Virus record (IMG/VR): IMGVR_UViG_3300044977_000271
Coordinates: 1 to 30,125 of that record
DNA: 30,125 nt
Reading direction: 5' to 3' (one strand)
Origin: a virus
Below are positions 6,132 to 14,242 of the stretch, in pieces. The stretch's first letter is position 1; every line of letters starts with the position of its first letter. The translations under genes and the position numbers were made by a program. Below the pieces are notes generated by a model, which was not told the origin of the DNA, did not search any database, and saw only the letters and a list, made by a program, of their open reading frames with translations.

Positions 6132-6569
6132 CTATTTTGGCATCATATCGTTTTCTTTGATGAGTCTTCCTGGATAGTAGGAAAACTGACGCTCTAAGCG
6201 AGGAGCACTTGGCAAGGGAAGCTCGTCTTCTATCGGTCGAATTCTTCCACCGCGACAGCGATCTGAGCACCATCCCCAAAACCAATCGACAAATGCCTGA
6301 AAACAGCTTCGCGTATCTCTTTGAATATCAAGATTTTGTACGCCGCGTAGATTCACCACATCGGTAGTAGGCAACTGCCAACAGCCTCTCGTATGAATCG
6401 TTTGCTGAACCTCTTCGCCCGGAATACTGAGCCTTCTTGGCGGTATCTCAATCGGAGCGCTATCACGCGTTACAATCGAGCCGCACATTCTTTTGCCTGG
6501 TCGACCGGTACATCCGACCAAGGTGTATGGCGAACAAATCAATACTAGGATCGCTACATGGTTATTCAT
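6132..6569 (-). CDS. Putative lipoprotein
   Basis: This 145-residue protein begins after GAGGAGG. The N-terminus has a hydrophobic stretch (VAILVLICSPYTLVGC) ending in a lipobox, LVGC, that would place the lipidated cysteine at residue 20. The usual positive charge before the hydrophobic region is lacking (only His4), which is atypical. The mature part has several cysteines (CGSIV, RGCWQLP, SCFQ, CSDRC), proline-rich stretches, and a tryptophan-rich piece VDWFWGWCS. It faces away from the 6706 operon. Phage-coded lipoproteins often block superinfection or change the cell surface, but no specific match is recognised here. Confidence 0.6.
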   Translation of the reverse strand: MNNHVAILVLICSPYTLVGCTGRPGKRMCGSIVTRDSAPIEIPPRRLSIPGEEVQQTIHTRGCWQLPTTDVVNLRGVQNLDIQRDTRSCFQAFVDWFWGWCSDRCRGGRIRPIEDELPLPSAPRLERQFSYYPGRLIKENDMMPK

Positions 6570-6649
6570 ATTAGTTCCTCCTCAGAGCGGTGTGCTCTAC
6601 CCACATGGTCTCATGCCTCCTTGGTCAAAGTCCAGAAATCCGCAACTTC

Positions 6650-6679
6650 TTGTTTCTATTCAGACTTTCTGATTAGAAT
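6650..6679 (+). promoter_or_regulatory. Candidate promoter of the 6706-8069 operon
   Basis: TTGTTT (6650-6655), 18 bp, TAGAAT (6674-6679). The spacer has TATTCAGACTTTC, related to the spacers at 1013 and 3827. The gene start follows 27 bases after the -10, with GGGAGG as ribosome site. Confidence 0.5.
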
Positions 6680-6705
6680 ACGGGCGCATATACCTGGGAG
6701 GGATA

Positions 6706-7197
6706 ATGGAAGAAGTTAAAAAAGATACATTTGGAAAAATAGCTTCGGAGTTATTACAGAAAGAGCCTGAAGAGCGATCAGTTGTTGAGCTCCAGCGCTC
6801 AATGAATGAAAAATACTATGAAAACCTCATCAAATGCGCGATGAGAGAGCGCGAGAGCTTCACCGGAAGCTTCTTCATAACCGTCATTACCAAGAATGAA
6901 AAACTTTTTCCCAATACATTTCGTCATTACTATTTCGCGCGACATACGTGTCCTACTCCTGATTACGATCAGTCGGTTTTCTTTTATGACCGGCGAGATG
7001 AGGAAATAAGATACATCTGGACCATTCCATCACAAGACGCCTGCCATTATCTCATCAATAACGCACTGTACGTAGCACCCGAAGAGCGAGATTCGCTCAA
7101 CTTCGTACTCCAATTTAGGAATGGCGACCTCTTTAAAATTGCCCAGCATCTCAATGGAGAATTAGATCAATTACAACCACAAAGGATCATCGCATGA
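6706..7197 (+). CDS. Conserved phage protein upstream of scaffold
   Basis: This 163-residue protein has no signal or membrane segment. A conserved-looking centre at residues about 62-110 includes FITVITKNEKLFPNTFRHYY, then RHTCPTPDYDQSVFFYDRRD and IRYIWTIP. I recall proteins with this pattern just before the scaffold gene of related uncultured podovirus-like phages, with no known function. Its stop overlaps the start of the scaffold gene (ATGA), so the two are made together. A morphogenesis role is likely from position. No catalytic motif is visible. Confidence 0.7.
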   Translation: MEEVKKDTFGKIASELLQKEPEERSVVELQRSMNEKYYENLIKCAMRERESFTGSFFITVITKNEKLFPNTFRHYYFARHTCPTPDYDQSVFFYDRRDEEIRYIWTIPSQDACHYLINNALYVAPEERDSLNFVLQFRNGDLFKIAQHLNGELDQLQPQRIIA

Positions 7198-8069
7198 GCT
7201 ATCACTTAAGTATGGAAAAGGATTCCCCGCAATCGGTCAGAAAAATGCATATAGATATGCCGCCATTGCCGCCCGAAGTTAATCAAGAGCAAACACAATC
7301 AGAGCAAACACAGCCAGAACAGCTGCAATCGAGCCCGCAAGAACAAACTCTTGAGTCATATGAAACTCCTCAGAATGAAGAACTGGTTTCTTCCCCTGAG
7401 CCTAGCGAGCAATCTCAACCGGCACAAGTCCCCCAGGAAACCAAAAAGGAATCTACTCAGGCAAAGAACTTCCGCGAACTTCGTGAAAAAGCAGAGCGTG
7501 CACAACAAGAACGCGATATGCTCGCCCAGAGACTTAAAGAATATGAATCGCACAGGGCAGCTCCTAAACAGGAAGAGCCAGATCTTCATATAGCTCCCGA
7601 CGATCTCGTCGAAGGAAAACATCTTTCCAAATTCATCAAACAGCAAAAAGAGCTCGAAGCGCGTATCAAACAATACGAACAACAAGCACATCAAAACAGC
7701 GCAGAAGCTCGCCTTAAAGCAAAATACTCAGACTTCGATAGAGTGGTCACCAAGGAGAACGTTGAAGAGCTCATCCGCCAGAAGCCTTCTTTCGGCTATA
7801 CACTCCAACAATCAGCCTCTAACATAGAAGCCGCCGGTGAAACTGCTTACGACATGATCAAGTTACTCAAGATAGATGCAGGATCTCAATACGACGAAGA
7901 TAAAGAGCGAGCTCAACGTAATGCTAACAAGCCGCGACCCCTTACCAGCGTATCACCTCAACAGGGCGACACCCCAATGTCACGAGCAAATGCATTTGCT
8001 AATGGCCTGACCCCAGAGCTCCAGCAACAGCTTCTTAAAGAGATGAATAGCGCTAGGAAAGGATACTAG
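7194..8069 (+). CDS. Capsid scaffolding protein (probable)
   Basis: This 291-residue protein lacks cysteines and has the composition of a scaffold. Residues 1-85 are Gln, Glu, Pro and Ser rich and probably unfolded. Residues about 88-125 and 145-180 are charged helices with coiled-coil potential ([37 protein letters not shown]). A compact part, [20 protein letters not shown], follows. The C-terminus ends [17 protein letters not shown]; scaffolds usually contact the coat protein through such a helical tail. It lies after the portal and upstream of the coat gene. The neighbouring leftward endonuclease gene overlaps its last 17 bases, so an insertion has reached its very end. Confidence 0.75.
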   Translation: MSYHLSMEKDSPQSVRKMHIDMPPLPPEVNQEQTQSEQTQPEQLQSSPQEQTLESYETPQNEELVSSPEPSEQSQPAQVPQETKKESTQAKNFRELREKAERAQQERDMLAQRLKEYESHRAAPKQEEPDLHIAPDDLVEGKHLSKFIKQQKELEARIKQYEQQAHQNSAEARLKAKYSDFDRVVTKENVEELIRQKPSFGYTLQQSASNIEAAGETAYDMIKLLKIDAGSQYDEDKERAQRNANKPRPLTSVSPQQGDTPMSRANAFANGLTPELQQQLLKEMNSARKGY

Positions 8070-8781
8070 TATCACCTTCGTGAATGAATATGTTAATAAT
8101 CGGCTTATTCTTTTTTGATTTACGCCGGTTATTAGCGTTCTCTTTGGGCGTAACCCATCTGCAATTCTCAGGAGCGTAAGGACCCGTGGTATCTATCCTA
8201 TCTAATTGCTTTCCCGTAGGAGGCAGCCCCATGTCATCAAGAAAGTTCTGAAAAGACGTTCTCCATCGCTCACAAACAAAGACACCCTTTGCTCCATAGT
8301 CCTTGTAGCTCCTAACATTAGGACGCTCACATCTATTAATCATCGTATGCCATACACGATAGATCTTCGTCTTTGTGTATCCATGCGTTGTAAGCGTATC
8401 TTTCGCCTGAGCTCGACCACAATTAATACACTGTGTTGTCCAGCCCTTAGTCAGCTTATTAGGACGCAATATAACCTCAGAACCGCAGTCACAAACACAT
8501 CGATAGAATATGCCATTACTGCCTTCCTTTCTAACCTCTTCCATCACCGTTAGCTTGCCGAACTTTTGCCCCTCAAGTCCCTGTGTACTACATACTCTCG
8601 GCCGTATATTCTTCTTATCACTACACGCCTTACACTGGCGAGACTTTCCTGACTTGAGCTTGTCATATCTCACTAACGTCTCCGCCCCACAGGAACAACG
8701 ACATACAAATAACTTCTTATACGACTTATCAATATGGGAAAATGCTATGACTTCCCATTCTCCAAACCTCTCCCCACTCAT
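8053..8781 (-). CDS. HNH-type homing endonuclease-like protein with zinc ribbons
   Basis: This 242-residue leftward protein has two Cys repeats and a nuclease domain. Repeat 1 has C27, C29, C31 and C50, C53. Repeat 2 ([10 protein letters not shown] start) has C95, C97, C99 and C118, C121. Both look like small zinc-binding, DNA-binding units. Residues about 137-215 carry the pattern of a phage HNH family: [48 protein letters not shown], then NNRRKSKK. Such proteins cut DNA at a target allele and copy their gene into it. It sits against the structural genes on the opposite strand, typical of a free-standing homing gene. Activity is not proven. Confidence 0.8.
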   Translation of the reverse strand: MSGERFGEWEVIAFSHIDKSYKKLFVCRCSCGAETLVRYDKLKSGKSRQCKACSDKKNIRPRVCSTQGLEGQKFGKLTVMEEVRKEGSNGIFYRCVCDCGSEVILRPNKLTKGWTTQCINCGRAQAKDTLTTHGYTKTKIYRVWHTMINRCERPNVRSYKDYGAKGVFVCERWRTSFQNFLDDMGLPPTGKQLDRIDTTGPYAPENCRWVTPKENANNRRKSKKNKPIINIFIHEGDTSILS

Positions 8782-9230
8782 GATCTCCCGACTCTCCCCT
8801 TATTTCTCCAACAATGCCTGCAATTGAGGCCCTTATGCCTCGTTATCCAGTTCCTCGTCGCTATATATTCTACCCCTGAGTCGCATTTAATGCGATAATA
8901 CCGATGGTTTTTCTCCGAATGAGAGAATTCGAGGATAACCGAGCACCCAAATCTTCTCCCTATAAGCGCTTCACTGATCTTATCAAATCTGATCTTACCC
9001 AGCTCCCGCATTCTCTTAAGCCCTAAGAGCGCTCCACGTAGCGGACCGCACGTCCTACACCTCTCATGGTGCTGTAATTGAGTAAACGTACTCTTTCCAA
9101 CGCTTCCACAGGAACACTCATAGTTAAAAACGGTCCTGCCGGACTCATCCTCATGAGATATGCCTGTTATCGTTCTCTCCCCCAACTTCTGGCCAATCTG
9201 ACCACGAACAACGCGACTTCTATTCCACAT
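8778..9230 (-). CDS. Zinc-ribbon repeat protein coupled to the HNH gene
   Basis: I place the start at 9230 (150 residues) because AAAGAGGAAGCGT precedes that ATG; a TTG at 9254 would extend it by 8 residues. It carries two repeats like those in the HNH protein. The first has ECSCG and CRTCG (C39, C41, C58, C61). The second ([20 protein letters not shown]) has a serine where a zinc cysteine is expected (residue 118), so it may be damaged. No nuclease domain follows. The stop overlaps the HNH start in ATGA, so the pair may make one split enzyme, or this may be a decayed homing gene or accessory DNA-binding partner. Confidence 0.65.
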   Translation of the reverse strand: MWNRSRVVRGQIGQKLGERTITGISHEDESGRTVFNYECSCGSVGKSTFTQLQHHERCRTCGPLRGALLGLKRMRELGKIRFDKISEALIGRRFGCSVILEFSHSEKNHRYYRIKCDSGVEYIATRNWITRHKGLNCRHCWRNKGRVGRS

Positions 9231-9414
9231 ACGCTTCCTCTTTACTTTGATCAAGCTATAACAGTAGGATTTTGGTGCGTATGTGGACTCGCATCCACGC
9301 CGGCGTATTTGTAACTCGCCATTACACAGCTCATGAACATGACGTACTCATGGCCGCGTCTGCCTTTAGTTTATTGAGCACTTAAAAAATGTCCAAAAAC
9401 AAAAAGGATCGACC

Positions 9415-10365
9415 ATGTCCATCACCACAACGAGCACACTCCCAGCTCCGGTGCAGCAAAGCTTTAGCTATAAATTGCTATCTGTACCAGTTCCTAATAT
9501 GATTCATAAAATTCCTGCCATGTTGAAACAAATGCCGCGTAACGGTGGTACAACTTTGCGCATGCGCAGATACAACCCACTCAACACAGCACTCGTACCA
9601 CTCGGCAATTCAGGCGTAACGCCACCAGCTCAAAACCTGACCGCGGTAGATATTGATGCCAAACTGTCATTCTATGGAACTTACATACAATTAAATGAAC
9701 AAGTGACATTACAAAATCAGGACCCTGTCCTCAATGAGGCTGCAGCGAGGCTTGGTGTGAGTTTAAGACAGACAGAGGATACACTCACCCGTGACATGCT
9801 TGCGGGCACTGCTTCGTTCATCAACTGCACAGGCGGAGTCGATGGTGATAACCCTACGGAAATTACACGTAGCGATGTTGACACTGTTGTGAGAACACTT
9901 TTAAATAATAATACTTATACAATTCTTGATAATATAGAAGGCGAAGACAAGTTCGGAACAGCCCCTGTACGCGATGCTTTTTTCGCTTTATGCAGCACTC
10001 AATTAACAGGAAATTTGGACAACGTTGCAGGCTTCATCCAAAAGAACCAATACCCAGCTCCAATGAACGCACTCAGATCAGAATGGGGCGCAATTGGCAA
10101 TTTGAGATTTTTAGTTAGCTCAATTGGCTCATTTTTCGCTAACGCATCAGCACTCGGAAACAATGTGTATAACATTTTTTGCGTAGGAATGGAGGCGTAT
10201 GCCTGTGTACAGCAAGACGGGTATTCAGCGAGCTTTATTTACAGGCCGCCAATTTACGATGGTCCTTTGGCGCTAAATGCTTCAGTTGGATATAAATTTG
10301 CAGAGGTCCCACGAATCACAAACGATCAGTGGGTCATCAATCTCCGCGCAACTCTAGCTGTTTAA
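9415..10365 (+). CDS. Major capsid protein, N4-gp56 family (probable)
   Basis: The protein has 316 residues, matching the size of N4-gp56-type capsid proteins. This protein forms the icosahedral shell. Features seen: an N-terminal LLSVPVPNMIHKIPAMLKQM and GGTTLRMRRYNPLNTALVP; then GVTPPAQNLTAVDIDAKLSF and YGTYIQLNEQVTLQNQDPVL; and a C-terminal Y-K-F-A-E-V-P segment. The run of a t-r-m-R-r-Y motif followed by a yGtyiqlneq segment is the mark of the family as I recall it. AAAAAGGATCGACC precedes the ATG. The 185 bases upstream must hold its own promoter or depend on read-through past the leftward pair; none is convincing. The related decoration-like gene follows after 9 bases. Confidence 0.82.
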   Translation: MSITTTSTLPAPVQQSFSYKLLSVPVPNMIHKIPAMLKQMPRNGGTTLRMRRYNPLNTALVPLGNSGVTPPAQNLTAVDIDAKLSFYGTYIQLNEQVTLQNQDPVLNEAAARLGVSLRQTEDTLTRDMLAGTASFINCTGGVDGDNPTEITRSDVDTVVRTLLNNNTYTILDNIEGEDKFGTAPVRDAFFALCSTQLTGNLDNVAGFIQKNQYPAPMNALRSEWGAIGNLRFLVSSIGSFFANASALGNNVYNIFCVGMEAYACVQQDGYSASFIYRPPIYDGPLALNASVGYKFAEVPRITNDQWVINLRATLAV

Positions 10366-10374
10366 GGAGAAACA

Positions 10375-11496
10375 ATGGACGGAACAATACTTTCACAAGG
10401 TACATTCACTGTTGGTGCAACAGTAGTGCCTCAAATCGTACAGATACCTTCAAACGCCGACTTTATGTGGGTGAAGAACTTCACGCAATACGGCAATATC
10501 GGTACGCCAGCAACAGCAACAGGGCTTAATTACTATTGGCAGCGTGGCATGCCAGTAGGCTCTGCTTTTGTGGAGTATGGAGCAAACGGTGTTAAAACAC
10601 TGAGTGCCGATACAATTCCAAGCGGTGGATTCACACTATATGACCCATCAGGACAATCTGGAGCAGCAGCAGCGCCTCTTGTTGGTCCAGCGGTCGCGAC
10701 AACAGCAACTACAGACGCTACTCGGCCAGTCGTAACAACTGCAAGTACTGCAGGGATTGCGGTAGGTACCGTCGTTCGCGTTACCAACAATGCGGGAGCG
10801 GCATCATCTATTTATGGTATTGATATGGTAGTAAGTGCAGTGACTCTTAACACTAACTTCACATTACTTACTGCAAATAATGCACTTGCCACGACACCAG
10901 GCCAAGCAGGAACTAATGGATTCTATCGTATTATCAATGTTGATAGCCCGTTCTATCCAAGAGATCGTGTTATCACTAATATTACGCTTGCGACTTCAAC
11001 AGTTGCCACGTCGATTGCTCATGGATTGACTCCTGGTCAGGCGATTCGATTTAGCATCCCTAATATCTGTGGAACAACACAGCTTAATCCGACATCTGCT
11101 AATAATTATCTATACGCAACGATTCTTACGGTAGTGGATGATTATACCTTCACGGTAGACACAAACATGGCCTCGTTCACTGCATTTAGATTCCCAACAA
11201 TTGTTCCAAACAACTTCCCTACCTCGTTGCCGCAGATCATCCCTATAGGTGAAAACACGGCATCAGCATTAACGCTTCCGGGAAACCAAGTTCCTTCTAT
11301 TGGTGGAGTGCAAATTCCAAATACCAACACAGGGATTCTTGCTGACTCGACCGTTAACACTCAGTTCCTTGGAATGATTCTTGGAACGGGTGGCACGGGT
11401 GCTTCGTTGACTGCAGCAATTTCAGGACCTGCGGGCTCCATCGCAGGAGACGTAATGTACTGGGTAGCCGGTAAATCAACGTACGGCGGATTGTAA
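10375..11496 (+). CDS. Capsid decoration or structural protein with FCCH-like domain
   Basis: This 373-residue protein starts 9 bases after the coat gene with AAGGAG. It is Gly, Ala, Thr and Asn rich with little charge, as in beta-rich virion proteins. Residues about 200-268 form a recognisable domain: ITNITLATSTVATSIAHGLT, then GQAIRFSIPNICG and ILTVVDDYTFTVDTNMASF. Environmental phage proteins with this pattern are often flagged as FCCH-like; a related copy is in the gene at 12009. Position beside the coat gene suggests a decoration protein or a minor capsid component. The exact role is unproven. Confidence 0.7.
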   Translation: MDGTILSQGTFTVGATVVPQIVQIPSNADFMWVKNFTQYGNIGTPATATGLNYYWQRGMPVGSAFVEYGANGVKTLSADTIPSGGFTLYDPSGQSGAAAAPLVGPAVATTATTDATRPVVTTASTAGIAVGTVVRVTNNAGAASSIYGIDMVVSAVTLNTNFTLLTANNALATTPGQAGTNGFYRIINVDSPFYPRDRVITNITLATSTVATSIAHGLTPGQAIRFSIPNICGTTQLNPTSANNYLYATILTVVDDYTFTVDTNMASFTAFRFPTIVPNNFPTSLPQIIPIGENTASALTLPGNQVPSIGGVQIPNTNTGILADSTVNTQFLGMILGTGGTGASLTAAISGPAGSIAGDVMYWVAGKSTYGGL

Positions 11497-11508
11497 GAAT
11501 AATTAAAC

Positions 11509-11530
11509 GGGGAGGATGTTATTCCTCCCC
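11509..11530 (+). other. Intercistronic hairpin
   Basis: GGGGAGGA (11509-11516) and TCCTCCCC (11523-11530) make a perfect 8-bp stem with a 6-base loop between the decoration-like gene and the next gene. There is no T-run after it, so it is not a normal terminator. It could stabilise the very abundant coat mRNA or hinder ribosome access, as its arm contains GGAGG. Confidence 0.5.
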
Positions 11531-11550
11531 ACAACCTTCGTGGAGACGAG

Positions 11551-12000
11551 ATGGCTAGAAAACAAAGTACTACATCACAATCAAGCAATCCTACATTTGC
11601 TAAAGAACAGAAGCCAAAGCCAAACTTACAATATATGCGCGATAAAGACCGAGAAATGGTCCGCGGAATATTCAGATTTCATGAAGTACAAGGCGGAGTG
11701 ATGTCATTCAGCTTTAAGGCTTATAAACAGGATCCAGTTGAAGATTTTACCCTAAAAGATGGCGAAATTTACACCATTCCCCTCGGAGTGGCAAAGCATC
11801 TAAACAAAAACCTCTGCTATCCAGTTCATGAATATATCAGAGACGAAAATGGAACGGCCGTTCAAAAAATAGGCCGCGTCGTACGAAGAGCAAGCTTTCA
11901 AAGCTTAGAATTCGTAGACATCGATGATTTAACGCCACGCGGAGTTCCAGAGAATGAACTGGTAACCGTAGAAAATGTTATTCGCGAACCACAGTTCTAG
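11551..12000 (+). CDS. Conserved phage structural-region protein
   Basis: This 149-residue protein starts after GGAGACGAG. Residues 1-30 are polar and basic. The body shows RDKDREMVRGIFRFHEVQGG, FSFKAYKQDPVEDFTLKDGE, TIPLGVAKHLNKNLCYPVHE and RRASFQSLEFVDI. I recall this order of motifs from conserved proteins next to the coat genes of N4-gp56-type phages, without known function. Its place suggests a head or connector component. No enzyme motif is seen. Confidence 0.7.
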   Translation: MARKQSTTSQSSNPTFAKEQKPKPNLQYMRDKDREMVRGIFRFHEVQGGVMSFSFKAYKQDPVEDFTLKDGEIYTIPLGVAKHLNKNLCYPVHEYIRDENGTAVQKIGRVVRRASFQSLEFVDIDDLTPRGVPENELVTVENVIREPQF

Positions 12001-12008
12001 GAATTGAG

Positions 12009-12410
12009 ATGTCGACTTGTTACGCAAATCCTAATCCCCCGTTCCAGCCAGCAATGCGAATTATCGCTTCTATCACAAATTCTAATCCAGCAACGGTGAC
12101 GACGACATTTGCTCATCAGTACATATCAGGCACCATTGTGCGCCTCGATATACCCCCAGCAGATGGCATGCAACAGCTTTCTGGATCGATCCCTGGCTCT
12201 TCAACCAAGAGATCAACGACATTTGCGATAACCGTAACAAGTCCGACAACCTTCACAATACCGGTAGATACAACAAATTTTGATGCATTCTCTATCCCAG
12301 GGATGCCTAACCCGCCATACGCAGATACGTGCGCCATGGTCGTACCCGTAGGAGAAATAACCCCCATTCTGACGGCAGCTACCGTTAACGTCTTAAACCC
12401 ACAGATGTAG
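12009..12410 (+). CDS. Small FCCH-like structural protein
   Basis: This 133-residue protein consists almost wholly of one beta-rich domain. The order ITNSNPATVTTTFAHQYISG, IVRLDIPPADGMQQL, then TSPTTFTIPVDTTNFDAFSIP aligns with residues about 200-268 of the decoration-like protein at 10375 (AHG, IRFSIP, TFTVDTN, F-x-A-F). The match indicates an old duplication or domain exchange inside the structural operon. The ribosome site is weak (AGGAATTGAG). It probably forms part of the capsid or head-tail joint; the exact role is unknown. Confidence 0.65.
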   Translation: MSTCYANPNPPFQPAMRIIASITNSNPATVTTTFAHQYISGTIVRLDIPPADGMQQLSGSIPGSSTKRSTTFAITVTSPTTFTIPVDTTNFDAFSIPGMPNPPYADTCAMVVPVGEITPILTAATVNVLNPQM

Positions 12411-12418
12411 GAGTATTC

Positions 12419-13528
12419 ATGCCAATCATTCCGCCAACAAATTCACTCCAGGCCATCGAGACAAAGGTTAGACGGCTTACGCGCTCACCCTCAGAAGCTC
12501 AGCTCACCGAAATAGACCTACAGAACTATATCAACACCTTTGTGGTCTACGATTTCCCAGAACAAATTAGAACATTCAATTTGCATCAGCAGTTCACTTT
12601 CATATGTAATCCATATCAGGATACGTACGCTACTGATACATCATTAAATACAAATAATGATCTCTATAATTTCCAAAATTTATATATTAGCGTGAACCCG
12701 CCGGTGTTTATCGGAGGATTTCCTGCATGGTATACACAATCGAGAGAACAATTCTACGGCGTGTATCCGATAGTTAATAATATTCTATCCATCGGGCAAG
12801 CCGGCGATGGCGCAACTACCACTTTCACCGGAGTCATCACCAATAATACTGGCCCTAATTTTGTGCCAAATCCCGTGCAAGGCGGCTCAGTTACGACGCT
12901 TTTACAAAATAATGTCCTGTTCAGCTCAATTGATATATTCGGAGCGGGATTGGCCCTTGTTGACGTTCCAGTAGCAGAACCTTCTGGAAATCCAAGCATA
13001 ACAGGCAATCTATACCCTCCCGGACAACAGCCAACGCAACTACCACTCTTCGTAGATCCAAGCAATAATATAAACTATGTCACAGGTGCATTTACTATCA
13101 CCTTTCCCGGCGCTCCAGCCGCAGGTCAAGCGATTAATAGCCAAACGGTACCGGTCCAAACTGCGATTCCTAATGCACTGCTGTTTTATGAAAACCAATT
13201 TACTTTGCGACCGGTACCAGACCAACCATACCGAATCAATTTCGAGGTATTCGCACGGCCAACAGCCCTATTGCAGCTCAACCAAGCTCCACAGCTCGAA
13301 GAATGGTGGCAATATATCGCTTACGGCGCCGCTAAAAAGATATTCGAAGACCGCATGGACATGGAAAGCGTGCAACTCATCATGCCCGAATTCAAAACAC
13401 AAGAGCGCCTCTGCCTGAGAAGAACAATTGTACAAAATACCGTAGAACGAACAGCTACTATCTACACTGAACAGACTGCCAATAGCGCAGGATTCAATGG
13501 ATGGGGCTATGGTGGAGGGAATTTCTGA
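12419..13528 (+). CDS. Head-tail connector/tail adaptor-like protein
   Basis: This 369-residue protein starts 8 bases after the previous gene with GGAG. The N-terminus (residues about 8-50: LQAIETKVRRLTRSPSEAQL followed by DLQNYINTFVVYDFP) is helical and recalls the start of gp4-type adaptor proteins. A beta-rich insert follows (residues about 100-235). The C-terminal part returns to helices: EEWWQYIAYGAAKKIFEDRM, ESVQLIMPEFKTQERLCLRR, VERTATIYTEQ. Adaptors of this kind attach below the portal and seat the tail. The large insert is longer than in P22 gp4 (166 residues). The call is from shape and order of genes, so moderate. Confidence 0.6.
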   Translation: MPIIPPTNSLQAIETKVRRLTRSPSEAQLTEIDLQNYINTFVVYDFPEQIRTFNLHQQFTFICNPYQDTYATDTSLNTNNDLYNFQNLYISVNPPVFIGGFPAWYTQSREQFYGVYPIVNNILSIGQAGDGATTTFTGVITNNTGPNFVPNPVQGGSVTTLLQNNVLFSSIDIFGAGLALVDVPVAEPSGNPSITGNLYPPGQQPTQLPLFVDPSNNINYVTGAFTITFPGAPAAGQAINSQTVPVQTAIPNALLFYENQFTLRPVPDQPYRINFEVFARPTALLQLNQAPQLEEWWQYIAYGAAKKIFEDRMDMESVQLIMPEFKTQERLCLRRTIVQNTVERTATIYTEQTANSAGFNGWGYGGGNF

Positions 13529-13529
13529 C

Positions 13530-13586
13530 ATGTGCGCCGTAGCTTTAATCACCGTAGCAATAAATACTACCTCGAAGGGAGCGTAG
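13530..13586 (+). CDS. Possible 18-residue leader peptide
   Basis: A tiny frame, MCAVALITVAINTTSKGA, starts one base after the adaptor gene with GGAGGG about 10 bases before its ATG and ends in TAG four bases before the next ATG. It could just hand ribosomes to the next gene. There is no other support. Confidence 0.25.
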   Translation: MCAVALITVAINTTSKGA

Positions 13587-13590
13587 GAGC

Positions 13591-14241
13591 ATGCCTTATT
13601 TACCTAATATACCCATTGGAACTGACCAACTTTCAGTCTCGCAACCACAAATACAGTCCAATTTCACCATTCTACAAACCGCATTCGATATCAACCATAT
13701 CGACTTTGATGCAGCAAATGCTGGAAAGCATATGTATGTTGAGTTGCCCGTAGCCGCAGGAAACCCAATACCGCCCATAGTATTCGCCGCAGGAGAAGTT
13801 GCGCTCTACTCTGCGCTCAATCCAACGACTAATCAAAATGAGCTGTATATAAATAAGTCAAATAATGGACCAGTAGTAACTCAAATACCCGCAACTGCAT
13901 CTACGCTCAGCGGAACACCTTTGCCTAATGCAAGCACAGGATTCTGGACATATCTCCCTTCGGGTCTCATAGCTTACTCAGGAAATGCCTCAGGGACAGG
14001 AGCAGGATTTTCAGGATTTGTTACCGTAAGCCCAACTATAGCAATAGCGGGAGGACCAGGGTTGCAGCGCATTCTGAGTGTTGTCGTATGCCCATTTAAT
14101 GGAACACTTACCGATCTCGATTTCGCCGTACGACTCGTATCAATGGCAAATGCCACATTCATCATCTACATATCTCGTCGCACTAATACTGGTGTTGCCG
14201 CCGGACAAGCTGGATACTCCTATTTAGCCGTAGGTGTATAA
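13591..14241 (+). CDS. Tail-associated structural protein
   Basis: This 216-residue protein begins MPYLPNIPIGTDQLSVSQPQ then IQSNFTILQTAFDINHIDF and AGKHMYVELP. I recall this start, P-x-ATDQLSVSQ-x-x-IQxNF, from many phage tail proteins, where it is an N-terminal part followed by diverse C-termini. The rest is beta-rich and low in charge (residues 100-216), compatible with a small fibre or tail-surface protein. A GGAGC just before the ATG is too close, so AAGGGAG further up may be used. Binding target unknown. Confidence 0.65.
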   Translation: MPYLPNIPIGTDQLSVSQPQIQSNFTILQTAFDINHIDFDAANAGKHMYVELPVAAGNPIPPIVFAAGEVALYSALNPTTNQNELYINKSNNGPVVTQIPATASTLSGTPLPNASTGFWTYLPSGLIAYSGNASGTGAGFSGFVTVSPTIAIAGGPGLQRILSVVVCPFNGTLTDLDFAVRLVSMANATFIIYISRRTNTGVAAGQAGYSYLAVGV

Positions 14242-14242
14242 C

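Noticed and set aside
9365-9394. Fourth copy of the shared rightward promoter before the capsid gene
   Set aside because: CTTTAGTTTATTGAG is vaguely similar, but no -10 box stands at the 18-bp distance.
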